In this document: positions 55,132 through 64,000 of the stretch, piece after piece
Layout of the letters: the number at the start of each line of letters is the position of its first letter
Position numbering within the stretch: position 1 is the first letter of the stretch
Source of the DNA: Entomortierella parvispora
Taxonomy: Eukaryota; Mortierellomycota; Mortierellomycetes; Mortierellales; Mortierellaceae
Direction of reading: 5' to 3'
Length of the DNA stretch: 64,000 bases
Assembly (NCBI GenBank): GCA_963573315.1
Contig: OY752141.1
Span: 1-64,000, forward strand
Translations under genes and position numbers: made by a program
Notes under the pieces: generated by a model
What the model saw: the letters and a program-made list of their open reading frames with translations, nothing else
Told to the model about the DNA's origin: nothing
Databases searched by the model: none

Positions 55132-57173
55132 CTATCGCCAACCTTCTTCTCGAGTTTCCTCAGGGGACGAAGTGTCGATTCGCTCCCGATTCCGATATGC
55201 AGAGGAAACTCTTGGGAAAAAGGCAGGCACTGGTACCTCTCCTTTGCTCAGGCTGTCCCCGTCTTTTCCCCCTTCTCTTTCCCGAGGACCGCATGCCTCG
55301 TGGTGGTATCCTGTCTTTTTCATTGTAAGGTAAGTAGCAGATGAGACGAGAGGGAGACGTTGAAGTTGGAATTGCAAGTCCCAAATGTCCTGTTGCTGCT
55401 GTTCAAGTTGACTCCGAAGCTGAAAAATTGTGGAACTCATTGACCGTCGAAGATCTCGATCTTGCTGTTGCTGCTCATCCATCCTGCTCAAACTGCCCTG
55501 TAATGATCGCAACTCGTGGTATATTTGGCGAGCCATTTCGTCTGAATGTTGCTGATAGTTTTCTTGGCCAGGCCAATTTGAATGTCCAGAGGCGCCTGCA
55601 GTTTGCAGATGGCCGTCATTGTTTGCAAACGCTGCGGGCTTTTCGCAAGAATTGTCACTATGGGCCCGCCGCGCAGATGATGAACGCAGGTGTTGCGATA
55701 ACCTCTCCGAAGGTGATGTTTGTCTTGCTCGGGCGTAAGGGTGGGAGTCCAAAGAATGCCTTGACGACCAGGGCTGAGTGGCGCGTCGGCCATCCTGCGT
55801 TGGTGTGCTTTCGTGTAGTGACACTCGTGGTTCCAAAGACATGGCTACAGCAATTGATGGACGGTCGATAGACAGCTCTTGTCTCTGCGTCCAAGGTGAA
55901 CCTTTTGAACTCTGGTGCATTTGGCTGCTCACTATCGTGATGTCATTTCTGTGGCTGGGCGAGGACGAGAGTTGGTTGTTGGCTCTGTCATATACCTCGT
56001 CGTCCTGCTCTTCCGAATCTGACACCCCGGTGCCGCTGTCGTCCTCACGCAGAACCATTCCTGCTCCTGCTCCTTCATCGTCTTCCTCTTCTTCTTCCAA
56101 CGATACTCCCTGTCCTGCCACGTTCATCAAGTCGATAACTTGCTTGATTAAATCGTCGTTTTCCTCCTGCATCCCCTCTGGGATATTGCCATTATACATT
56201 CGGTCTCGAACCAAGTACGGTTTGATCATCCTGTTCACCCGTCTGATGCACTGTCTGGAATGTACTTTCATATTGAGGGCGTCTCGGACATCTTCCCAGG
56301 CCTTGGCTACCTGGCCGACTTTTTGACCAAATGGATTCAGTCGAATGATCTCAAGTAGAAGCCGCCGATCTGCATCCTCTGATCGATACCGCTTCTTTTT
56401 TTGCATCCTTAGCAACGCTTGCGGTTGATTCATCATCTGAAAGAGTTGTTCCAAGATGGATTTTTTGGTGGCGATCTGTTCGTCCGTGCCACTAGTCCGC
56501 TCCAGTCCTGAAATGCTCGCTTGAATAATGTTGTCATATCGACGAGCACAAGTCCGAGCACGAATACCTTGCTCACGACCAATACATTCCCAGACCTGGG
56601 TGGTTCGCCGGATGGGACAGTTGAAAGGGTCGTGACGGAGAACGCTCTTTAGTAGACTGATTTGATCCTGGATTGGTAATGGCCCTTTGGGCGTTCCTCT
56701 GCCCGTGGATCGTATTGGACCAGTGCGCGCAGTGGATGGTTGACGAGCGTCAGGTTCGTTGGACTCCTGCTGTACAAAGGTCTGCCGAAGGCGGTTGTTT
56801 GTGATAGTGGGCGACAATTGTGCAGCGACGGATCGGGTATGTATTGGCAAAGTTTTGGGTCTCGGCCATCCAACCGGTGACTTTGAAAGGCAAAAACAAA
56901 ATAAAGAACATCAGGATCATGGTCCAATCTTTTTTTTTTTTTTTTTTTTTGGCAATTGACCTTTCGAGCGAGCCTTACAGATGACTCTGTTCCAGAAGAT
57001 CCTTCTTGATCTTGGAGGTGATGTGATGGGAGACTGAAAGGGCCTGGGGTCTCAGGGATTCGCCGTGAATAACGTCTGCGAGGGCTGTTGTTGATTGGAC
57101 TCGAAGGATGTGGAGAGGTGGAGAGAATACCGTGATCCTCCAATGGATCGTCTGCTTCAGATCTCCACGGCAT
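55132..57173 (-). CDS. Protein with two Myb/SANT-like modules and a coiled coil
   Basis: Exons 56979-57173 (starts MPWRSEADDPLEDHG) and 55132-56880 give 647 residues. The acceptor at 56881 keeps frame, and no in-frame ATG exists in the second exon before conserved sequence. Two similar modules occur: ISLLKSVLRHDPFNCPIRRT with ARTCARRYDNII, and RRLLLEIIRLNPFGQKVGQV with SRQCIRRVNRMIKPYL, both of Myb/SANT-like spacing. An acidic region, a Ser/His-rich stretch and a C-terminal Gln-rich coiled coil (LRSLQGSLSRMDEQQQQDRD) follow. A probable DNA-binding regulator, target unknown. The intron holds a T-run of about 20. Confidence 0.7.
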
Positions 57174-57841
57174 GGTGGGACAGGTGTGGGACAGGTGTGT
57201 GTGTGTGTGTGTGTATGTGCTTGGAGAGGGGAGGGGATATGTTGAAGTCGAAAAGCGGAAAAAGGGGTATACGTTGGATGCAGAAGAGAAAGAAGAGAAA
57301 AAGAGAACAATGCAATCCTTCGATGGAGGGGGTCCAGAGTGAAAGAAAGGCGAGAGCGTCATGGCCAAGCCCCGAACCAAAGGGCTTGTCGCTGGTCGCT
57401 AAATGCAGAAAACGCGTCGCGATTATGATGACTAATCACTTTCCCAATGTAGACAAGGTTACACAGAACTCGCACGACGTTCATTTCCAGCTGCGAGCGT
57501 TGCCTGTGAGCAGCGAACTGGCGTTCATTCTCAGTCTTCAGGGTGTGTGGGGACAGGCGCCCTTACATGTTCTTTAGTCGACACGCGCGTGCCACTCTCA
57601 GTGTTTTGTGTCGACTCTCCGTCCTCTCACTTCTTTGCTCCGTGCTCTTGTTCTCTGCCCCTCTCCTCCACAAGGACGAGAACACAAGGCTCTTGAAGAG
57701 TTCTTTCCTCCCCAAAACATGTAAAACCACCATTGAAGAATCATAGTCAACTCTATCACAGTGTGAACACCTTTCTTTCTTCGATCAGATCCAGACAAGG
57801 ACATCACTTTTATCTCTTTCAATGAAACACGCGCCCTTAGA

Positions 57842-58785
57842 TTACTGGCGGTACCACTGACTGGGATCCAGACCCAGACAAGCTCCGACAGGGACGACTT
57901 CAAACCCTAGCTCTTTGGCGTACTTGATCACTGCTGGCGCCAACTTCTCGGCAGTCGTGCCAAGGACATCGTGCTCCAATGCAATAAAGCCATGATGATG
58001 CGCGCCTGGCCGCGAGAGAGCACTCTTGTAAGCTTCCAGGGATGCTTTGATGTCATCAGGATGTCGCCAATCGTTGGTATCAATTGTCCAGTCCACAATC
58101 TTGTAGCCGTTCTTGCGCAAGTAATCTTCAGAAGCCGAGTTTAGGTTGCCAAACGGAGGACGCATGAAGATTGGTCGAACGCCAATGATGTTCTTGAGGG
58201 CTTCGTCGACTACGGGGAGGTCAATTGCACAGTGGGTATTTCAGCTTTCCTCCTTAAACCAATGTTAAACAAAGTATGCAAGGCAACGAACAGTGACTTA
58301 CGACGCGTCATTTGTTCACGTGCATCGCTCTCTGTTGCCTTGGCAAGGTCAAAGTGGGACCAAGTATGGGATGCGATTTGGTGGCCAGCATCGAATGCCC
58401 TTTTCACGACCCAATCATACTGCCAAATATCGCCGATGTTGTGGCCGTTCATGAAAAATGTAGCTTTAACCTTTTCCTTGTCCAAAAAGTCAAGAAGCTC
58501 GCTAGTAAACATAAAGGGACCATCGTCAAATGTAACCGCTACTGTGTTCGGTACAGTGCAAGAAGTAATAACGCTGGAGTCTCGCTTCTCGAAAAAGTGC
58601 TTTGCTGCCATCTTCATATCAGTGTCCAAATCATTCTTGTGGAATGATTCATCGCGAAGGAGAGCAGAATGGCCAGACTTGGACGTTGTCAAGATAGGCA
58701 CTGGAATAGCACTGGCCTCTGAGAACGTCATAACGAATGAAGAAATCAACGCGGCGATTGTAGCCGTAGCGAGTTTTAGAGCCAT
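57842..58785 (-). CDS. Secreted CE4 polysaccharide (chitin) deacetylase A
   Basis: Exons 58302-58785 and 57842-58209 give 283 residues. It has a signal peptide (MALKLATATIAALISSFVMT). The NodB motifs are complete: TFDDGP (85-90, metal and base Asp), HTWSH (140-144, metal His), RPPFGN, WTIDTNDWRHP and LEHDV. CE4 enzymes remove acetyl groups from chitin or related cell-wall polymers, making chitosan, which is abundant in walls of early-diverging fungi. The gene is tandem with a paralogue. TATAAA on the minus strand at 58901-58896 is its likely TATA box. Confidence 0.93.
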
Positions 58786-58895
58786 AATGAGGTGACTTGA
58801 AACAGGGCAAAGTTGGGTCGTTGCTAAGAGAGAAGAGGAACGGGAACAATAAAGAGAAGAAGTGGTGTGGAAGAGACCTTTGCTTCGTAGCGCCG

Positions 58896-58901
58896 TTTAT
58901 A
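58896..58901 (-). promoter_or_regulatory. TATA box of deacetylase A
   Basis: TATAAA on the minus strand, about 110 bases before ATG 58785. Confidence 0.5.
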
Positions 58902-59305
58902 GCTGTTCGTCTTACGGGCTCACTCGAGGTAACCCTTTCCCACACAGACCCCAGTGATGGCGCGTCATTTATCTCAAGCAGTTCGTACCCAAGAAACATA
59001 CTTTAAAGACACCATGGAGGGGCCTTCATTCATCACATTATCCGCATTTCCCGCTTCAACGTCCTGTCGAGACATGAGGCAAGACACAGTTATAGCTTAC
59101 TGATCTACCCCGCAGTGTTGCATTGTTGTCTTATCTCGTTATCATTATCAGATTTTTTTTTCCAGTCTTGCATTCAAATTGGTGGCGCTGTCTCGGGATT
59201 TTTTTTTTTCTTTTTTTTTTCTTGAAGTTGGCAACAGGAGGCTTGCGGTATATGAATATTATTAATACTATAAAGCAGATAAGATAGAAAGCGAGTATAG
59301 TTTCT

Positions 59306-60170
59306 TCAGAGACGGTACCAGCCTGTAGGATCTCCAAGACAGGTGCCCACGGGCATGACTTGGAACCCTTTGCTGAGCGCGTATTCAATCGCCAATTTGG
59401 AAAGAACCTCGGCTGTGGGCTGCTGGGCATCATGTTGCAGGCTGATAAAGGCCTTACCCACTGCTGCGGGGTCTTGCAGCACAGAGAAATAGGCGTCCAT
59501 ATTCAATTTAAAGTCCTCTGGATGGCGCCAGTCGTTCGTATCTACATTCCAATTGACCACCTTGTAACCTTGAGAACCCAGGTACTCTAGCGACTCGGGA
59601 GACGTGTTTCCGTAGGGCGGTCGCATGTAGATCGGACGAACACCAATGATCTTCAACAGAGCATCATCCACTAATGACGCGTTGGGATTGGATAGAACAC
59701 GTCGCGCGTTAGTGAGTAATCGACTCATCATTGGTTTGCAATCAATTGCTCAGTAAAAAAAAACACCTACACATCTTCATCTGGCTGGCGACGTCAACAC
59801 CGGGTGCGGAAATGTCAGCATGGGCCCAGGTGTGTGAGCCAATTTGGTGACCCTCATCATGAGCACGCTTGACAATCGCAGCAATTGGTGGGTCGGTGAT
59901 GAGGTTGTAGTTGAGTCCATTGACAAAGAATGTGACTTTGATGTTCTTGATCGCAAGGTAGTCCAGCAGTTCATGTGTCCAAATACTAGGACCGTCATCG
60001 AAAGTGATAGCAAACGAGTTCGGGACCGTGCATGACGTGATGATGGTGGCCGGTGTCCGTTTTACGAGTATCGAGACCTCTGAGTGAGGGACAGGTGATG
60101 AGACTGAGAAAGATAGAAAAGCCGTGATGGCCACGAAGGAAAAGGAGATTGTTGAAAGGATGCTCAACAT
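59306..60170 (-). CDS. Secreted CE4 polysaccharide (chitin) deacetylase B
   Basis: Exons 59771-60170 and 59306-59670 give 254 residues. It has a signal peptide (MLSILSTISFSFVAITAFLS) and TFDDGP (56-61), HTWAH (113-117), RPPYGN, WNVDTNDWRHP and LQHDA, so catalysis should be intact. It shares with the gene at 57842-58785 the block SCTVPN just before TFDDGP, and its single intron sits at the same codon and phase (between the Met of QMK/QMT type and LDDALL/LDEALK). The two are tandem duplicates. A TATTTAAG element lies near 60246-60239. Confidence 0.93.
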
Positions 60171-62115
60171 TGTGGAAGGCGGAGGGGGAAGTCAAGGCGA
60201 GAGTGGTATTGATGAGAGGTACCCATTTCCAGACGCATTGCTTAAATAGATGTGGCGGATTATCCTCTGGAGTAAACGACACATTCAGGGCGGTACAGTC
60301 CGGTCTTCAAAGAGCCTGCTGGCCCCCGGAACATAAGGGCGCTTGAAACTCCCCCACCTAATCCACCTAGAGGCTACAGAATGTGGATGGCTGTTTCCTT
60401 GTGTTGCGTCCAAGCTTTCGGGGAGCACCTTGGAACAAGGAGGACCAAGAGGTATCGAAAGGGAACCACAAAATCCAAGGAGACAGCGGGCGGCTCCGAG
60501 CATTCCCCTCTTGCGGCAAAAAGATAGAAGTCGCGACTCAATGTAAGGGACAGGATTGGACAGTTTAGGGGCCTTGGCTCTGCAAGGGCGAAAACACCCT
60601 CCTATTGATAAACAGCTATCATCACGAAACGACTCGCTTGGTATTTTCGGGCCTGCCAACCTTCACAACTTTGATAACCATGACTCCAAACCCCAAGAAA
60701 GGATGTATTGTAGCAAACTAACAGTCTTCTTGACTACCTCACACGATCGCTCAAGGTCCAATTTTGCGAGGCCACACAGTCGGGACAGCTCTTTTTGAGC
60801 TCGGTTGGAGTAACGTCCTCTGACATTCCTGATGAGGCACATGGCCAGAGTTGCAGTTCTGTCTCCAATTGAGAAAGCGCAAGTTGGAAATTATGAAGCT
60901 TTGTAATAAAGCCAATGCCTTTGTAGATCAGATGTCACCCAATTAAAGACTTGGAGACTGCGAGATCCATAGTAGGATCCGCTAATCAGTCGCAGGAACT
61001 AAACATCACTCATTGCCTCCAACATTAAACCTCGTCGCACACTTGGATTACATTGCCTTCGCTGGATATTGGTGAGAGGGGTAAACGGAACCCGACTACT
61101 TCCCAAGAGAGCATCAATCTGGGATCAAGATCTTGAAGCAGTTAACGGAGTTAGGGACATCGATTCCTTCAGGAGGTGCGGACATCGTTAGCTAAAGATT
61201 GGAATTAATCATAATAGTAGTGTACAAGATCCATGGTGCACCGAAGCCTTGATGAAGGGAATGCCTCATCTTCGATATGCAGCGACAATACAACATGTTG
61301 CATGCCAAGGATGAACGTGCCTCAAAAATCATCCTGAAGTTTCCTATTCAATGTTTCTTCATTTATCGACCAACCTCAAGGCTCACTCACGATATCGACC
61401 CATGGACGTTGACTTTTGCGCCTGGCAAGACATGCGCTCCCTGTGGTCATCTACGCTGACTATGGAGACGATACTATCTGCCTGAATGCGAATCTTGAAT
61501 ATGGGGCTCTTTGTGGCCAGATGGCCATCTATCTAGTATCTACGGCACAACTACTATCGAGACATATTTTGCTGCCATCGATGATATCCGTCATGAATGG
61601 CACCTATTCTCATCAGTCTTCATGTATCTAAAGGTCCGGGCAAAGACTGGGAGAGTGCCGGGGGGTCCAAAGTACACAATCAAGATGGCAGTGATAACGG
61701 GCAGCACTATAATCAGTCGTCTACTGTAAAAACGTTTTGGTGCTGTTAAAAAACAGCAATTGCTCGCATTCAGGAGAATAGTAGAGCCAGTCTCCCCTCA
61801 TCGGAGGTCCTAAGAAGCCCTTTACGCCTCCTCCCCCTTCACGACCCCGGACACACAGATTACATCAGGTTCGATCCTAGCATTGGTATTCAACAGATTA
61901 ACGGCCTTTGCGAGGTTCACCCGGAAGGGGCCTAACTGCTGACACCTAGGAGTTCAACAGGAGAGCACAACAAAGGAGAGTCGTCGAAAGGGTGTGCGAC
62001 TTGAATAGTGGAGCATCGTCACTCTCTCTTTCTATTACTCTGTCTCTCCTGATCCTTCATTGTTGTGGACAGCATCTATTTATTATAATGGTATTCGAAA
62101 GAAAGGGTTCTATGA
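60171..62115. other. Long intergenic region, no gene recognised
   Basis: About 1.9 kb with only short open frames that have no family resemblance. The part nearest 60300 serves as promoter for deacetylase B. An inverted repeat TGCTGTTAAAAAACAGCA at 61741-61758 could form a small hairpin. Confidence 0.4.
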
Positions 62116-63373
62116 TTATACTTCCCAACCTTTGATGGTTTTTTCTTCGCCAGTTCCAGTGGGGACAAGGGTTTGATGGCGATCTTGAAGGACCTTTGAA
62201 AGAATGGATTCCGCACCCTGAGTCAAGAGCTGTGAGGCCACTGTCCTTCCTAGTGCGACGGCAAGTTCTACACTTCCGTTGACCACTGCAGTTGCTTCTG
62301 AGACAGCAACTTCCGATCCATCTAGAGACGAGACCATGGCCTTCAAACGCAATGTTCCTACATCCTCAGGGTCACAGTCGGAAGACTCAAACTCCGTCCA
62401 GACGCCAATGGGCACTGAGCAACCACCCTCCAAGATCCTCATTACACTACGCTCAGCCTCACAACGCAGGCGCGTGGGCAGATGGTCGAGGGGCTTGATC
62501 AACTCCAGTATCTCTGTATCGTCTGCTCTACATTCGACACCAATAGATCCTTGACCGACCGCATGCAACATGACATCTGGGGGCAACGTTGACGTGATTC
62601 TGTGCTCCAGATGAAGTCTTTGAAGACCTGCAGAAGCCAGCAACAGGCAGGTATATGGGGAGTCGGGAGCATCCAACTTTGCCAAGCGAGTGTTCCTACA
62701 AGTTTTCGAATTGAAGAAAAAGTTTACCGGTGAGTTGGGACAACAATTGCAACAGCCGTTCGATCCATAACCAAAGCAACATATTCGGTCGGCTTACACA
62801 TTTCCGCGCTATTGTCAATTCAAAGGACGGCAACGAGGCAAACAGGCGAGCAGGGGTTAGTTTTGCGAGTTCTAGAAAAAGAGAGACATTCTGGTAAAAA
62901 AAAACAGAAAGAGCACTCACCACATCCATGACTTGGACTCCAGGGCAGAGTCGTCTGATCTGGCTGGCTCGACGGACACTGCTAGTTCCGACGACATCAT
63001 CTGGTCCAAAGTCCTTAAGCGCCTTGAATTCACCTGAGCGCATGACCATGACATCGTTGGGTTCCTCGCGCTTGAGCATTGCTCCAATCACAAAGCCGGG
63101 CTTGATTTGCGTTGGCACGTCCTTGAGGGAATGGACAAGGAGGTGGCATTCCTTGCGCTCCAGAGCGTTTTCGAGCTCGCGGGTGAAGACCGCAGTGGTT
63201 CCAATAGACGACAAGGGCTGGATCTGGTTGTTGTCACCAGTGGTGGTCATTTGGAGGAGAGGAAACGTCTTGTCAGGGTTGAGCCGCTGGAGGCGCTCTT
63301 GAACCTGGACAGTCTGGGCGATGGCCAGGGCCGACTTGCGGGTGCCGATGGGGAAGGTGTCTCTGGAAGTCAT
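62116..63373 (-). CDS. HEM3: Porphobilinogen deaminase (hydroxymethylbilane synthase)
   Basis: Exons 62921-63373, an 11-base exon 62798-62808, and 62116-62695 give 347 residues. IGTRKSALAIAQT, MTTTGDNNQ, LVHSLKDVPT and VVGTSSVRRASQI mark the family. The microexon supplies RGNV, completing the conserved RGNVNTRLAKLD. EGGCSVPIG (~247) carries the Cys that binds the dipyrromethane cofactor. It condenses four porphobilinogen molecules into hydroxymethylbilane in haem synthesis, in the cytosol. The divergent neighbour is an NDUFAF5-like gene, 437 bases away. Confidence 0.96.
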
Positions 63374-63416
63374 GGCGGATGTAAAAGAAAGCGATGCTTG
63401 TTGCGGTAGGGCAAGG

Positions 63417-63440
63417 AGGGAGGGAGGGAGGGAGGGAGGG
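63417..63440 (+). promoter_or_regulatory. GGGA repeat, G-quadruplex-forming candidate
   Basis: Six GGGA units in a row on the plus strand, 44-67 bases upstream of the HEM3 ATG in its leader or promoter; GGGN1-type loops fit the quadruplex rule. Confidence 0.55.
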
Positions 63441-63810
63441 ATGCGGAAGGAAAGACGGACAGAGGGCTGGAGGCAGGATGATTGTCTCTTTCTCGCTTCC
63501 AATAATCTCTCGGAGCTGATCTGCTTGCGCCAGTCCTGTGCCCTCAGGTCTTCCTTTTTCGCCGTGCCGGGCGCCCGAAAGAGTGTCGCACAGAGAGAGA
63601 AGAGAGCCAAAAAAAAAAAGATTGCATTGCTGCAAAGCCACCTCCGAACCCGCCCTCCCTCTCGCCCTCCTGCCTGCCCGCCCGCCCTCTGTCTGCCCTG
63701 TACGCCGGCTTCGTTCTCGTCTCGGACTTCGTTTCCTCCTGCATGCATGTCCTGATCGGTCCTCTCCAGTCTCTCTTGTGTCTCCATCCATCCTTGCCAC
63801 GCCCCATTCC

Positions 63811-64000
63811 ATGTTCTTCCACATTGTGCCCTTGGCCACCCCAGCTTCAAGAGTCGTGCTCCGCCGCTCTGTTCCCACTGTCGCCTTTCGTTGCATCCAG
63901 ACTGGTAGATTCTACTCCACTGCCCCACCCGTCAATAACAAGACTGTACCAGCCACTTTCCAGGTCTTTGACCGTGAAGCGAAGCGCCTTCAAAAGGAAC
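63811..64000 (+). CDS. NDUFAF5-like mitochondrial methyltransferase-fold protein, 5' part only
   Basis: Starts at ATG 63811 and runs off the window end (63 residues visible). An Arg/Ser-rich, acid-free N-terminus (ASRVVLRRSVPTVAFRCIQT) is a mitochondrial presequence. FQVFDREAKRLQKE matches the start of the NDUFAF5 fold, a complex I assembly factor that hydroxylates an arginine of NDUFS7. Only the first motif is seen, so the name is a good guess. Confidence 0.65.
   Translation, partial: MFFHIVPLATPASRVVLRRSVPTVAFRCIQTGRFYSTAPPVNNKTVPATFQVFDREAKRLQKE

Noticed and set aside
56848..56850. Start of the SANT-like protein at a TTG near 56850
   Set aside because: It is not an ATG. An upstream exon with an ATG at 57173 splices in frame at 56979/56880.
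61867..61876. GGTTCGATCC, a tRNA B-box-like sequence
   Set aside because: No acceptor or anticodon stem can be drawn around it and no A-box lies at the right distance.
63373..63928. N-terminal extension of HEM3 upstream of ATG 63373
   Set aside because: The frame is open but has no ATG, and the family begins at the MTSRDTFPIGTRKS position.

Overview
The window is the left end of a fungal chromosome. It opens with about 27 telomere repeats and continues through a repeat- and transposon-rich subtelomere into a gene-dense conserved region. Genes have short spliceosomal introns. The fungal markers are two secreted chitin-deacetylase-type enzymes, a Ty3-type chromovirus, an Ecl1-type zinc protein and a Crinkler with the N-terminus seen in Mortierellomycota and Glomeromycota. 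An early-diverging fungus of the Mortierella kind is the best guess; this is inference, since no rRNA or barcode gene is present.

Layout. 1-270: telomere with an unusual 10-bp unit. About 300-1930: degenerate ~155-bp tandem repeat. 2241-2477: solo LTR. About 2.5-9.7 kb: no convincing gene; a long purine-rich tract, an inverted repeat, tandem repeats and a dispersed satellite. 9716-21144: a full-length non-LTR retrotransposon (minus strand, 15-bp target duplication) carrying inside its reverse transcriptase gene a complete Ty3/chromovirus (12197-17572, identical 237-bp LTRs, 5-bp target duplication). 21904-25083: a five-exon Crinkler (ubiquitin-like, P-loop NTPase, nuclease-like C-terminus). 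25.4-27.4 kb: another satellite copy, a 5'-truncated copy of the same LINE and another dispersed repeat.

From 28 kb onward the region is ordinary and gene-rich: a secreted protein of unknown function, a CYSTM-like tail-anchored protein, a small secreted candidate, ribosomal protein eL43, a YANK/STK32-type kinase, an Ecl1-type zinc protein, an alpha/beta hydrolase, an ethylmalonyl-CoA decarboxylase-like crotonase, the NatA subunit NAA15, an intact MULE transposase, two Myb/SANT-like proteins, an XPG/FEN1-like nuclease, a JMJD5/KDM8-like hydroxylase cut by a 200-base assembly gap, a TBC protein, a tandem pair of CE4 deacetylases, porphobilinogen deaminase and the first exon of an NDUFAF5-like gene.

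The genes do not form one pathway. The visible working pairs are the two CE4 enzymes (cell-wall chitin), the divergent HEM3/NDUFAF5 promoter and the divergent eL43/kinase promoter. Exon structures were assembled by eye from splice signals and reading frame. Every multi-exon model given keeps frame throughout, but none has been checked against transcripts.
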